From: Streptomyces canus 299MFChir4.1
GTDB taxonomy: Bacteria; Actinomycetota; Actinomycetes; Streptomycetales; Streptomycetaceae
Reading direction: 5' to 3'
Assembly (NCBI RefSeq): GCF_000383615.1
Contig: NZ_KB911620.1
Span: 1-64,000, forward strand
Length of the DNA: 64,000 nt
Both the position numbers and the translations under genes were made by a program. Below are positions 26,305 through 34,702 of this stretch, in pieces. How positions within the stretch are numbered: position 1 is the first letter of the stretch; each line of letters opens with the position of its first letter. The notes beneath the pieces are model-generated. The model was not told where the DNA came from and made no database searches. It saw only the letters and a program-made list of their open reading frames with translations.

Positions 26305-26970
26305 TCAGGGTTCGACCAGGCCGGCGCGGATCGCATAGCGAGTGAGCTCCAGCCGGTCCCGCAGACCGAGCTTGCGCAGCAGGTTCTCCCGATGCCGGTG
26401 GACGGTCTTGATGCTGATGAAGAGCAACTCGGCGATCTCCTTGGAGGGGTGGCCCTCGGCCACGAGTTTGAGGACCTCCTCCTCGCGCGCGGTCAGCACC
26501 TGCTCGGGCGGCTCCTCGCCGTTGCGGACCCGGTCGAGGTAGCTGCGTATCAGCGCGCTGACGGCGCCCGGGTACAGGAAGGGTTCGTCGCGCATCGCGG
26601 CCCTGCAGGCCGCCACGAGGTCGCGGTCGGCCACGGACTTCAGCACGTACCCGCTGGCTCCGGCCTTCAGCGCCTGGAAGAAGTACTGCTCGTTGTCGTG
26701 CATCGTCAGCATCAGTACGCGCACCCCCGGCTTCAGCGCGACGAGCTCGCGGGTGGCCTGCAGTCCCGTCATCCGAGGCATGGCGATGTCCATCACCGCC
26801 AGGTCGACCTCGTGGGTGCGGGCCAGTTCGATGGCCTCCGCCCCGTCCCCCGCCTCGGCGACGACGTCGAGGTCCGGTTCCCGGTCGAGGATGAGCCGCA
26901 CGCCACGCCGTACCAGCGCGTGGTCGTCGGCGAGGAGGACACGGATCACGGATGTGTAGGGCGTGGTCAT
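26305..26970 (-). CDS. NarL/FixJ-type response regulator
   Basis: A 221-residue regulator. The receiver domain (1-125) shows the acidic pocket DDH (15-17), phospho-acceptor Asp61 in LAVMDIAMPRM, the conserved Thr in LMLTMHD, and Lys in YVLKSV. The LuxR-type HTH (about 155-215) reads LTAREEEVLKLVAEGHPSKE followed by LFISIKTVHRHRENLL. The ATG overlaps the kinase stop as ATGA, so the two proteins are made together. Downstream genes in the same direction encode an exported protein and SecDF, which are candidate targets or simply co-transcribed. Confidence 0.92.
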   Translation of the reverse strand: MTTPYTSVIRVLLADDHALVRRGVRLILDREPDLDVVAEAGDGAEAIELARTHEVDLAVMDIAMPRMTGLQATRELVALKPGVRVLMLTMHDNEQYFFQALKAGASGYVLKSVADRDLVAACRAAMRDEPFLYPGAVSALIRSYLDRVRNGEEPPEQVLTAREEEVLKLVAEGHPSKEIAELLFISIKTVHRHRENLLRKLGLRDRLELTRYAIRAGLVEP

Positions 26971-27917
26971 GGCTGCTTCCTGAGGGGCACGACAAGCCGG
27001 ACCGCCGTACCGGCCTGGGGGCGGGAGGTGACGTCCAGCGTGGCTCCGATCAGCAGGGCCCGCTCGCGCATTCCGCGAATCCCCGCCCCCTCGCGGACGG
27101 CTTCGGTGCCGCGGCCGTCGTCGGAGACGGCCAGTACCACCGCCTCGCCGGTGTGGTGCAGGCTCACCTCGACCTGGCCGGCCTCGGCATGGCGGGCCGC
27201 GTTGGTCAGGGCTTCCTGGGCGACGCGGTACAGCACCAGTTCGGTCTGCTGGTCCAGCGCGGGCAGGCCGCTGTCGAAGCGGCGTACCACCCGCAGTCCC
27301 ACATGGGTGGCGAACTCGCTGGTCAGCGAGGTCAGGGCGCTGACCAGTCCGAGGTCCTCCAGCACGCCCGGCCGCAGCCGACGTACCAGACGGCGCACCT
27401 CGTCCAGACTCCCCCGGGTGATCTCCTGCACCTGCCTCAGCTCGCCGCGCAACGGCTCGTCCGCCTCGTCGGCAGCTCGCTCCAGTGACAGCAGGATCGC
27501 GGTCATGCTCTGGCCCACCTCGTCGTGCAGTTCCTGGGCGATACGGCGTCTTTCCGCTTCCTGCGCGAACAGGGCGCGGGCGCTGCTGGAGGCCCGCTCG
27601 TGCTCGAGGCGCTCCAGCATGGCGTTGAAGGTGCGGATCAGTTCGGCGGTCTCACCGCGGCCCCCTTCCGGCAGCCGGTGCCCGGGGCGCAGCAGATCGA
27701 CGGTGGTCATCAGCCGGGTGAGCCGGTCGAGCGGGGCCAGGCCGATCCGCAGCAGGGCCGCGTTGGCGACCAGCATGACGACCAGACCCGCCAGCAGGAT
27801 GACCGCCTCGGTCAGCACCACCGGCACGGAGACGGTGACCGGGGCCCACAGCAGCAGCGCGGTGGCGCTTCCCAGCACGACCGCGTTGAGCGCGAAGATC
27901 CGCCAGAACAGGGACAC
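26967..27917 (-). CDS. Sensor histidine kinase (HisKA_3 type)
   Basis: A 316-residue kinase. Two N-terminal helices (about 8-25 and 33-55) enclose only a very short loop, so there is no large external sensor. A HAMP-like segment follows (APLDRLTRLMTTVD). The dimerisation/phosphorylation helix contains RRRIAQELHDEVGQS with His131, and the ATPase domain shows the N-box YRVAQEALTNAARHA and G-boxes VSDDGRGTEAVREGAGIRGM. The start is GTG 27917 with a weak AAAGGCG site. The minimal sensor suggests intramembrane or lipid-state sensing. Confidence 0.88.
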   Translation of the reverse strand: MSLFWRIFALNAVVLGSATALLLWAPVTVSVPVVLTEAVILLAGLVVMLVANAALLRIGLAPLDRLTRLMTTVDLLRPGHRLPEGGRGETAELIRTFNAMLERLEHERASSSARALFAQEAERRRIAQELHDEVGQSMTAILLSLERAADEADEPLRGELRQVQEITRGSLDEVRRLVRRLRPGVLEDLGLVSALTSLTSEFATHVGLRVVRRFDSGLPALDQQTELVLYRVAQEALTNAARHAEAGQVEVSLHHTGEAVVLAVSDDGRGTEAVREGAGIRGMRERALLIGATLDVTSRPQAGTAVRLVVPLRKQP

Positions 27918-28254
27918 CGGGTTGACGCCTTTCCATGTGGGACGCGGCTGTGCGTCTGCTGTCGGTCACCGCGCACCCCGAGCGTGAGCTGCGTTCTCCG
28001 GTTCAGACCGGCCTGCTGTCCAGCCTGCCCCCTGCCTGTTCCGTCGTCGATGGGCTCCAATGCCCATTTCCCGGACCTGCCCCGCCCACGCCGCGATGGG
28101 CCCTGGGCCACGCCGTAGATGGGTATCGCGCCCGATGGGTTTTACGGACCGTTGCGGCCACGGTGGAGACATGGACCGGCCGCCGAGACCGACCCCGCCC
28201 CCGTCCTCGACGGCCTCCCGCCCGCCCCACCTCTCACCGGAAGAAGGAACCGCC

Positions 28255-28581
28255 ATGTCGCTCGATACGCCCCAGGCCGAAGCCCGTCGTGAGCGGCTGA
28301 CGGCGCACGAGGCCCTCCAGCGCCTCGAAGAGGAACGTGCCTCCCGTCTCACTCAGCTACGGGCCATCGACGAAGCCCGGCCGAACGCGGAGGAACAGGT
28401 GATGTCCACGCAGAAAGACACCATCCGGCGCGTCCTCACCGAGGTCGAGGCCGCCTTCGCGCGCGTCCATGACGGCAGCTACGGCATCTGCCGCACCTGC
28501 TCCAGGCCGATCCCCGTCGAGCGCCTGGAAATCCTGCCCTACACGCCGTACTGCGTTCCCTGCCAGCGCGACGCCGCCTGA
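28255..28581 (+). CDS. DksA/TraR-family C4 zinc-finger protein (first of two)
   Basis: A 108-residue protein. An N-terminal helical hairpin (about 10-70) is followed by the zinc finger with Cys79, Cys82, Cys100 and Cys103 (GICRTCSRPIPVERLEILPY, then TPYCVPCQ). DksA-like proteins enter the RNA polymerase secondary channel and alter promoter choice, often with ppGpp. The acidic DxxDxA tip motif of true DksA is not evident; the turn region reads DEARPNAEEQ. AAGGA sits six bases before the ATG. First gene of a four-gene unit, diverging from the histidine kinase. Confidence 0.82.
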   Translation: MSLDTPQAEARRERLTAHEALQRLEEERASRLTQLRAIDEARPNAEEQVMSTQKDTIRRVLTEVEAAFARVHDGSYGICRTCSRPIPVERLEILPYTPYCVPCQRDAA

Positions 28582-28630
28582 CAAGCGCCCCTTCGACCTC
28601 TCTCAACCGCCCTGCCCAGGGGGTGACTTG

Positions 28631-29002
28631 GTGAACCATCGGACCATCGACGACCACAACACGACCCTGTCGATCGAGGACTTCGCCGTACTGCGCGAGA
28701 ACCTGCACGAGCAACGCCTGTTCCGCCGGGAACAACTTCACCAGCTCTCGGCCGCCGTCACATCCCGCGTCGGCACCCCGAGCGCCCGACCGGCGGCCTC
28801 CCAACTCGAGGTGCGCGACAAGCTCGCCGCCTCCGCCCGCCTGGTCCTGACCGACGTGGAAGCCGCCCTCCGACGCATGGACCAGGGCCGGTACGGCACG
28901 TGCCACCTGTGCCGCGGACCCATCGCCCGCGAACTGCTCATGATCGTGCCGCAAGCCCGCTACTGCACGCGATGCCGACTGGTCAGGGAGGCCGGCCGAT
29001 GA
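28631..29002 (+). CDS. DksA/TraR-family C4 zinc-finger protein (second of two)
   Basis: A 123-residue protein starting at GTG 28631 with GGGGGTG five bases upstream. The helical part (VLRENLHEQRLFRREQLHQL and LEVRDKLAASARLVLTDVEA) precedes a zinc finger with Cys91, Cys94, Cys112 and Cys115 (TCHLCRGPIARELLMIVPQA). It is clearly related to the preceding protein but quite diverged, so the duplication is old. Its stop overlaps the next start as ATGA, indicating translational coupling to the actin-like gene. Confidence 0.82.
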   Translation: MNHRTIDDHNTTLSIEDFAVLRENLHEQRLFRREQLHQLSAAVTSRVGTPSARPAASQLEVRDKLAASARLVLTDVEAALRRMDQGRYGTCHLCRGPIARELLMIVPQARYCTRCRLVREAGR

Positions 29003-29820
29003 CCACCCCGTCCCACCGTCCCGTGGCGGCCGCCCGGCACCGTTCGTGGCCCTGGTGCCGACGATGCTCCGGCATCGCCCTCGACCTGGGCAGCGCCCGC
29101 ACCCGTGCCTGGACGTCCGGGCGGCGAACGATCCTCGACGTGCCCACGGTCACCCTGCCGGGCGACAGCGCCACCTGCCCCATTCAGCGCGGAGCGATCG
29201 TCGACACCCCCGGAACCGCCCGGATGCTCGACCGGCTGCTCGGTCACCGCCCGCCCCGTGCCGGCCGTCCTCTGGTCATCCTGACCACTCCCGTACTGGG
29301 CGGCATCGCCTTTCGGGCCGAAGCCCGCACGGCGGTCGAGGTCCTGCGCCCGCGCAGCGTACTGACCGTCCCCACCGCGCGTGCCGTGGCCGTGGCCGCA
29401 GGCGCCGACCTGGGCCGCCCCCTGCTCGTCGTGGACATCGGCGCCCACCTCACCGAGGTCACACTCCTGGCCGACGGCGCGGTGACCGACGCCCGCTGCG
29501 CCGCTCTGGGCACCAGCGACCTGGACAGCCTCGCCCCACCCGCGCGGATCACCGACGCGGTCGTCGCCATGGTGACCGGCATGCTGGACCAGGACCACAC
29601 CTCCCAGACGCTCGACGCCCTCCGGCGGGGCCCACTGCTCGCCGGCGGCGGTGCTCTACGGCCCGACATCACCGGCCGCCTCACCGACCGGCTGCAGGCT
29701 CCCCTCCACCCCGTCGTCGCCCCGCACACCGCAGCCGTCCGCGGCGCCGCGAGACTCCTGCAGGCTGCCCACGCCCACCCCTCGGCCCTCGCCGTCACCG
29801 ACGCCGCGCACCACCGCTAG
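28999..29820 (+). CDS. Short MreB/actin-like protein
   Basis: A 273-residue member of the actin/Hsp70 ATPase superfamily. The phosphate-1 loop is GIALDLGSARTRAW (about 25-38), phosphate-2 is LLVVDIGAHLTEVTLLADG (about 142-160), and the adenosine motif is LLAGGGALRPD (about 214-224). MreB proteins are about 340 residues, so this one has lost roughly 70, mainly between the motifs. The N-terminal extension SWPWCRRCSG with two cysteines is unusual. It is coupled to the upstream DksA-like gene. A cytoskeletal or regulatory role is possible; nothing links it to the main mre cluster. Confidence 0.75.
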   Translation: MTTPSHRPVAAARHRSWPWCRRCSGIALDLGSARTRAWTSGRRTILDVPTVTLPGDSATCPIQRGAIVDTPGTARMLDRLLGHRPPRAGRPLVILTTPVLGGIAFRAEARTAVEVLRPRSVLTVPTARAVAVAAGADLGRPLLVVDIGAHLTEVTLLADGAVTDARCAALGTSDLDSLAPPARITDAVVAMVTGMLDQDHTSQTLDALRRGPLLAGGGALRPDITGRLTDRLQAPLHPVVAPHTAAVRGAARLLQAAHAHPSALAVTDAAHHR

Positions 29821-29881
29821 CCGCCGCCCGGTCCCGCCCACGCCCGGCAAGTGCCCACGTTCACACGGAAGGAGAGACACG

Positions 29882-30502
29882 GTGGCCCGCGCAGTACCCC
29901 CGGCAGACCCTCCCGACGAGCTCCCCCGCGTCCTGTTGTGGCGATGGCGGCGCAACCCCCTGCGCCGCCCAACGGATCTCGCACAGGCGTGGATCGCCGT
30001 CGGTCTCTTCCTCGCCGTTCTGGCCGCCACTCCATCCGCCGCGTTCCTGCTGGGCGACACCGCGTACCGCCACTACAAGGAAACCGCCCGGCACCAGAGC
30101 GCCACCCGGCACGACACCTCCGCCGTTCTGGTGCGCGACGCTCCTCGTCATCCGGAACCGGGATCGGACGAGGCGAAGAAGGCGCTGTACGCGGTGACCG
30201 TCCGCTTCACCGATCCGCATGGCCGCAGTCGCACGGCAAAGACGGACGTCGTCCCCGGTCTGGCCGCCGGCAGCATCATCCGCGTCTGGGTCGACGCCGA
30301 AGGAAAGATCACCGACGCGCCCCTGACCAGCCGACAGGTCCGTGACGGCGCCATCGGCTGCGCCGTCCTTGCCGCCATGACCGTTCCGCTCCTCGGCACA
30401 GCCGCATACGCCTACGCCCGCCGGAGGCTGGAGCGCCACAACCTCGCCCAGTGGGACTCCGCGTGGGCCCGCGTCGCCCCTCGGTGGACGGCCTCACACT
30501 GA
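29882..30502 (+). CDS. Rv1733c-like membrane protein
   Basis: A 206-residue protein with two transmembrane helices, about 32-52 (AWIAVGLFLAVLAATPSAAF) and about 165-185 (GAIGCAVLAAMTVPLLGTAA), separated by an extracytoplasmic domain with HRSxTAKTDV-type and WVDAEGKITDAP motifs. This layout is that of the Rv1733c family, whose Mycobacterium tuberculosis founder belongs to the DosR dormancy regulon. The start is GTG 29882 with AAGGAG seven bases upstream. It lies 61 bases after the actin-like gene, probably in the same operon. Confidence 0.78.
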   Translation: MARAVPPADPPDELPRVLLWRWRRNPLRRPTDLAQAWIAVGLFLAVLAATPSAAFLLGDTAYRHYKETARHQSATRHDTSAVLVRDAPRHPEPGSDEAKKALYAVTVRFTDPHGRSRTAKTDVVPGLAAGSIIRVWVDAEGKITDAPLTSRQVRDGAIGCAVLAAMTVPLLGTAAYAYARRRLERHNLAQWDSAWARVAPRWTASH

Positions 30503-30617
30503 CAGGCCGAATCAGCGGACTGAGCCCGAGGAACCGGTGATGGCGTTCGCCCGGCTTACGCGTGAGCGGGCGGGCCGCAGCGCGGCAACCCTCTCGTCGC
30601 GGGAACACATCAGAACA

Positions 30618-31343
30618 TCACCAGGACACAACTCCCGTGTAGTCGAACAGCTGACCGTTGGGGCCGTCGTCCGGCAGGGTCGCGAGTCGCAGGGCGATTG
30701 CCGCGCCCTGCTCAGGGGTCTCAGTACCGCTGAACCCGTTGAGGTCGGTGGCCACGTAGCCGGGGCAGGCGTTGTTGATCAAAATGTTGGTACCGCTCAG
30801 CTCCTTGGCGTACTGGATGGTGACGGCGTTGAGGAAGGTCTTCGTCGGCGCGTAGGCCCCGCTGATCCCTCCGAGGTCGACGCCGGGCGTGGTCTGCAGT
30901 GCCAGCGAGCCGACATGGCTGGACTGGTTGACGATCCGCGGGTGCGCCGAGCGGCGCAGCAGCGGCAGCATCGCGTTGGTGACCCGGATGACACCGATGA
31001 CGTTGGTCTCCACCAGCCGCCGCACGGTCTCCACGTCGATGGTTGAAGGCTCCTCCGGCCAGCCACCCGCGACGCCGGCGTTGTTGACCAGTACGTCAAG
31101 GCGTCCCGACCGCTCCTCGATCAACCGCGCGGCGCCGGTCACGCTCTCTTCGTCGGTCACGTCCAAGGGCACACCGAACGCGTCGGCGCCTGCCGCGCGC
31201 AGCTTCGCCACGGCGTCCGTCCTGCGCTGCTCGTCCCGGGCGCCGACACCGACGCTCCAGCCCAATGCGCCCAGGCCGACCGCGATCTCGTACCCGATGC
31301 CTTTGTTCGCGCCCGTGACCAGCGCAATCGTCTTCTCAGTCAT
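30618..31343 (-). CDS. SDR-family NADPH-dependent oxidoreductase (carbonyl-reductase-like)
   Basis: A 241-residue short-chain dehydrogenase. The cofactor motif is ALVTGANKGIGYEIA (8-22), NNAG occurs in LDVLVNNAGVAGG, catalytic Ser lies in VNQSSHVGS, and the YxxxK pair is in GAYAPTKTFLN. The TGANKGIG form is that of plant and animal carbonyl reductase-like SDRs. ATG 31343 gives the standard N-terminus; an ATG four codons earlier has a better GAGG site. It diverges from a LysR gene with an operator between, so it is probably its target. Confidence 0.87.
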   Translation of the reverse strand: MTEKTIALVTGANKGIGYEIAVGLGALGWSVGVGARDEQRRTDAVAKLRAAGADAFGVPLDVTDEESVTGAARLIEERSGRLDVLVNNAGVAGGWPEEPSTIDVETVRRLVETNVIGVIRVTNAMLPLLRRSAHPRIVNQSSHVGSLALQTTPGVDLGGISGAYAPTKTFLNAVTIQYAKELSGTNILINNACPGYVATDLNGFSGTETPEQGAAIALRLATLPDDGPNGQLFDYTGVVSW

Positions 31344-31398
31344 GACATCGAGCATGGCTGCGCCTCGGCCAGGCACCAACACCATCTCGGTAGTACAG

Positions 31399-31417
31399 CG
31401 ATACCCGGGCGGTATCG
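31399..31417. promoter_or_regulatory. LysR-type operator
   Basis: CGATACC, a 5-base spacer, and GGTATCG form a perfect inverted repeat with the classic T-N11-A core (T31402, A31414) midway between the divergent SDR and LysR genes. Confidence 0.7.
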
Positions 31418-31447
31418 ATCGGCCCGCGTCACGGTTACCGTGCATGC

Positions 31448-32287
31448 ATGGAGATACGCGAGCTGCGGTACTTCGTCGCCGTCGCCGAGGAACTGCACTT
31501 CGGCAAGGCCGCCGAGCGTCTGGAGATAGCGCAGCCGCCCCTGTCCCGCGCCATCGCCCGGCTCGAACGACAGCTCGCGGTCACGCTGCTGGAGCGCACC
31601 AGCCGGAGGGTCACGCTCACCGCGGCCGGGGCGGTCCTGCTGTCCGAGGCACGCTCGATCCTCAGCGCGGTGGCCGCGGCCGAGCGTCGTACCCAGCAGG
31701 CCGCGCGAAGCCGCCCCCGCCTCGTCCTCGCCGTCAAATCCGGCACCGTGGGCGAGTTGCTGGCCAAACTGCTCGATGCGTACCGCGCGGAGCCCGGCGC
31801 GGCCACCGTTGATCTGCTGCTCTGCGAAGCGCACCAGCAACAGGAACTGCTCCAGAACGGGCAAGCCGATGTGGCCCTGCTGCACCTGCCCTTCGATTCG
31901 GTGGCCGGACTCGACACCGAAGCTCTGTACACCGAGGGACAGGTGGCGATCCTGCCCGCCTCTCACCGCCTCGCCCGCCGCTCCCGGATCCGCGTGGCCG
32001 AGGTCGCGGCGGTGCCGGAACTCCCGATGGCGCGCTGGCCGGACCGCGGCGGCAACTACCCGGAGGGACCAGGCCCAGAGGTACGGAACCTGACACAGCT
32101 CTTCCAGTTGATCGCGCTCGGCCTCACCACCGTGATCATCCCCGAGTCCGCCGGCACGGACCTGCGCCCGGACCTCGCCGCCGTGCCCGTATCCGATGCC
32201 CCGCCCGTGACTACCGTGATCGCTTGGCCGTCGCAGAGCCGACTTCGCGCAGCCGCCGACCTGATCCGGGTAGCAACACGTCTTTGA
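31448..32287 (+). CDS. LysR-family transcriptional regulator
   Basis: A 279-residue regulator. The N-terminal winged helix (1-60) reads MEIRELRYFVAVAEELHFGK, AAERLEIAQPPLSRAIARLE, RTSRRVTLTAAGAVLL. The periplasmic-binding-like effector domain follows (about 90-275) with VALLHLPFDS and TTVIIPESAG. The protein is slightly shorter than the 300-residue norm. It diverges from the SDR gene across a T-N11-A palindrome, the standard architecture for a LysR regulator and its target. No ribosome site is obvious. Confidence 0.87.
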   Translation: MEIRELRYFVAVAEELHFGKAAERLEIAQPPLSRAIARLERQLAVTLLERTSRRVTLTAAGAVLLSEARSILSAVAAAERRTQQAARSRPRLVLAVKSGTVGELLAKLLDAYRAEPGAATVDLLLCEAHQQQELLQNGQADVALLHLPFDSVAGLDTEALYTEGQVAILPASHRLARRSRIRVAEVAAVPELPMARWPDRGGNYPEGPGPEVRNLTQLFQLIALGLTTVIIPESAGTDLRPDLAAVPVSDAPPVTTVIAWPSQSRLRAAADLIRVATRL

Positions 32288-32416
32288 CTGACCGTTCTGC
32301 ATCCTCTACATCGTCTGTCGCACGGTCCATGGACGTATCTCACCGAGCTGACCAGGACTGACACAATCGGGTACGGCCGCTTCCGGCTTCGATCCACTTC
32401 GAGTGGTGCGGTGGCG

Positions 32417-32854
32417 TCACGCGGAACGACCCAGTTGCTCGCGCACCCACGCAGGATCGGGGTTGGTGTGCGCTTCGCCCGCGACGACGACGGTCGGCAC
32501 GGTCTCGTCGCCGTCGTTGGCCGCCCTCACCACCGCGGCCGCGGCCGGGTCGCGCCATATGTCGACCCAGTGTGCCTGCCGGGCCTTGCGACCCAGCCGG
32601 ATGCGCAGTCGAAGGCAGTACTGGCACCCAGGTCGCCAGAAGACGACCGGTCTGCCATCGACGGCACTGCGACGCTGTGCCTCCAGTACGCCGATCGACT
32701 TCGGGAAGACCAGAGGCGAGTTCACGCCTGCGAGCAGCGCGAAGGCCAGCACGATCGCTGTGGCTGCGCCGGGGGCCCCGCTGACGATCCGCCCAGCCGC
32801 GAGGGCTGAGCCGCAGAGAACCAGCAGCATCGGCAGGATCCAGGCGCGCATCAT
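32417..32854 (-). CDS. Membrane-anchored glutaredoxin-like protein
   Basis: A 145-residue protein. Two N-terminal hydrophobic helices (ILPMLLVLCGSALAAG and AATAIVLAFALLAGV) precede a glutaredoxin/mycoredoxin-type domain with the redox motif Cys-Gln-Tyr-Cys (VVFWRPGCQYCLRLR, Cys77 and Cys80) and the cis-proline strand ETVPTVVVAG. In actinobacteria such domains reduce mycothiol mixed disulfides. The topology with two helices before the domain places it on the cytoplasmic side. The start at 32854 (two adjacent ATGs) lacks a strong ribosome site. It is a single-gene unit convergent with LysR. Confidence 0.8.
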   Translation of the reverse strand: MMRAWILPMLLVLCGSALAAGRIVSGAPGAATAIVLAFALLAGVNSPLVFPKSIGVLEAQRRSAVDGRPVVFWRPGCQYCLRLRIRLGRKARQAHWVDIWRDPAAAAVVRAANDGDETVPTVVVAGEAHTNPDPAWVREQLGRSA

Positions 32855-33043
32855 GAGGACGAGGCTATCGATGAGTCGACATGGGCCTCGAATCGGGCAG
32901 CCCATGCACCGCCGCGTCGACGGCCGGGTGCATTCGGAGTCGTCCAGCGCGCGGCGGAGAAGCAGCGGAAAAGCAGTGGACGGGGTGGTGACCAGCCTTG
33001 TAGCTTGCGATTGCCCGTGACACCGCCCGAGGAGGTGAGACCC

Positions 33044-33097
33044 ATGAACGCAGTAGCGATGTGGGTGCTCCCCCTTGCCGTCACGGCCGGCGATTGA
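33044..33097 (+). CDS. 17-residue leader peptide upstream of the monooxygenase
   Basis: A short open frame, MNAVAMWVLPLAVTAGD and a TGA, has one of the best ribosome sites in the window: GAGGAGGTGAG ending four bases before the ATG. Its stop is 54 bases upstream of the Rox-like start, and a hairpin lies between. The strong site on such a small frame suggests a regulatory leader peptide rather than a functional protein. No repeated amino acid codon is evident, so classical amino-acid attenuation is unlikely; ribosome stalling by an inhibitor or peptide is possible. Confidence 0.5.
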   Translation: MNAVAMWVLPLAVTAGD

Positions 33098-33099
33098 CG

Positions 33100-33152
33100 T
33101 AGGTGTCGCCGGGAGCGCCTCGACAACAGGCACTCCTGAAAGGCAACACCTA
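33100..33152 (+). promoter_or_regulatory. Leader hairpin and start-sequestering repeat
   Basis: Inner stem GGAGcGCCT (33112-33120) pairs with AGGCaCTCC (33128-33136), one mismatch, 7-base loop. An outer pair, TAGGTGT (33100-33106) with ACACCTA (33146-33152), would cover the bases just before the monooxygenase ATG and the ribosome site GAAAGG between. This geometry fits translational attenuation. Confidence 0.5.
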
Positions 33153-34645
33153 TGGACTCTCCGCAGTTCACCGCCCGGCCGTCGTCGGATTCCCGCGCCG
33201 AGCGCGCGCCCCTTGGGCTCGACTTCGACGTGATCATTGCCGGGTGCGGACCGACCGGTGCGATGCTGGCCGCCGAACTCCGGCTGCACGACGTGCGGGT
33301 ACTCGTCCTGGAGAAGGAAACCGAGCCCGTCTCATTCGTCCGTATCGTCGGTCTGCACATGCGCAGTCTCGAACTGCTGGCAATGCGCGGTCTGCTGGAT
33401 CGCGTGCGCGCACACGGAAGGCAGCGTCCGGCCGGCGGGTTCTTCGCCGCCATCAACAAACCCGTGCCCCAGGGCCTGGATTCGACGCACCCCTATCTGC
33501 TGGGCATCCCGCAGCCTGTCCTCGTCGACCTGCTCGAAGACCATGCGATCCAACAGGGTGCGCAGGTCCGCCGCGGGCGCGCGGTCACCGGATTCGAGCA
33601 GGACGACGAGGGGGTGACCGTCGAACTGGCCGACGGCGAGCAGCTGCGTTCGCGCTACCTCGTCGGCTGTGACGGCGGGCGCAGTACGGTGCGCAAAGTG
33701 CTCGGTGTCGGCTTCCCCGGCGAGCCCTCACGGACCGAGACGCTGATGGGCGAGATGGAAGTGGGTGCGCCGCAGGAGGAGGTCATCGCCAAGACGGCCG
33801 AACTCCGAGAGACCCACCACCGGTTCTGGCTCCGGCCCTTCGGCGGCGGGGTCTACAGCGTCGTCGTCCCCGCCGCGGGAGTCAGCGATCGCGCGAAGCC
33901 GCCCACCCTCGAGGATTTCAGACAACAGCTGCACGCCGTCGCCGGAACCGATTTCGGCGTGCACTCCCCGCGCTGGTTGTCCCGCTTCGGGGATGCCACG
34001 AGGCTGGCCGAGCGCTATCGGGTCGGGCGGGTGCTGCTGGCCGGCGACGCGGCACACATCCATCCGCCCGTCGGCGGGCAGGGCCTCAACCTCGGCGTTC
34101 AGGACGCCTTCAACCTCGGCTGGAAACTGGCCGCTCAGATCCGGGGCTGGGCGCCCGAATCACTGCTGGACACCTACCCGGCCGAACGTCGTCCGGTGGC
34201 CGAGGACGTGCTGGACAACACCCGCGCCCAGATGGAACTCCTGTCCACCGAACCGGGTCCGCGGGCCGTGCGCAGGCTGCTCACCGAGCTGATGGACTTC
34301 GACGAGGTGAACCGTCATCTGATCGAGAAGATCACCGCGATCAGCGTCCGCTACGACTTCGGTGAGGGGCCCGACCTGCTCGGCCGCCGCCTGCGCGACA
34401 TCGACCTGAAGCAGGGACGCCTCTACGATCTGCTGCAACGCGGCCGTGGCCTGCTGCTGGACCGCACCGAACGCCTCACCGTCGGCGCCTGGTCGGACCG
34501 GGTCGATCACCTCACCGATCCCACCGCGGCCTTGGACGTTCCCTGCGTCCTGCTGCGCCCCGACGGCCACGTCGCGTGGATCGGCGACGATCAGCGGGAC
34601 CTGGACAGCCACCTCGCCCGTTGGTTCGGCAGGCCCGCCGACTGA
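33152..34645 (+). CDS. rox: Rox-like FAD-dependent aromatic monooxygenase (probable rifamycin monooxygenase)
   Basis: A 497-residue class A flavoprotein monooxygenase. FAD motifs are FDVIIAGCGPTGAMLAAEL (about 25-43), the DG motif in VGCDGGRSTVRK, and the GD motif VLLAGDAAHIHPPVGGQGLN (about 296-315). The C-terminal thioredoxin-like tail (VPCVLLRPDGHVAWIGDDQ) completes the PHBH-type fold. The sequence closely recalls Streptomyces Rox proteins, which hydroxylate rifamycin naphthoquinone and linearise the drug, giving resistance. The N-terminal 20 residues are an extension relative to those I recall. AAAGG lies before the ATG. Assignment to rifamycin is from remembered similarity, not a search. 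Confidence 0.8.
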   Translation: MDSPQFTARPSSDSRAERAPLGLDFDVIIAGCGPTGAMLAAELRLHDVRVLVLEKETEPVSFVRIVGLHMRSLELLAMRGLLDRVRAHGRQRPAGGFFAAINKPVPQGLDSTHPYLLGIPQPVLVDLLEDHAIQQGAQVRRGRAVTGFEQDDEGVTVELADGEQLRSRYLVGCDGGRSTVRKVLGVGFPGEPSRTETLMGEMEVGAPQEEVIAKTAELRETHHRFWLRPFGGGVYSVVVPAAGVSDRAKPPTLEDFRQQLHAVAGTDFGVHSPRWLSRFGDATRLAERYRVGRVLLAGDAAHIHPPVGGQGLNLGVQDAFNLGWKLAAQIRGWAPESLLDTYPAERRPVAEDVLDNTRAQMELLSTEPGPRAVRRLLTELMDFDEVNRHLIEKITAISVRYDFGEGPDLLGRRLRDIDLKQGRLYDLLQRGRGLLLDRTERLTVGAWSDRVDHLTDPTAALDVPCVLLRPDGHVAWIGDDQRDLDSHLARWFGRPAD

Positions 34646-34702
34646 CGGACGAGGAGTCGGGTGCCGGTCCCGCGGCCGTTCAGGCCGTGCCGAGCGTCAG
34701 TC

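Noticed and set aside
33000..33020. Possible rifamycin-associated promoter element upstream of the Rox-like gene
   Set aside because: A GCTTGCG-containing stretch is present, but it is not a full inverted repeat, and I cannot recall the published consensus exactly enough to claim it.
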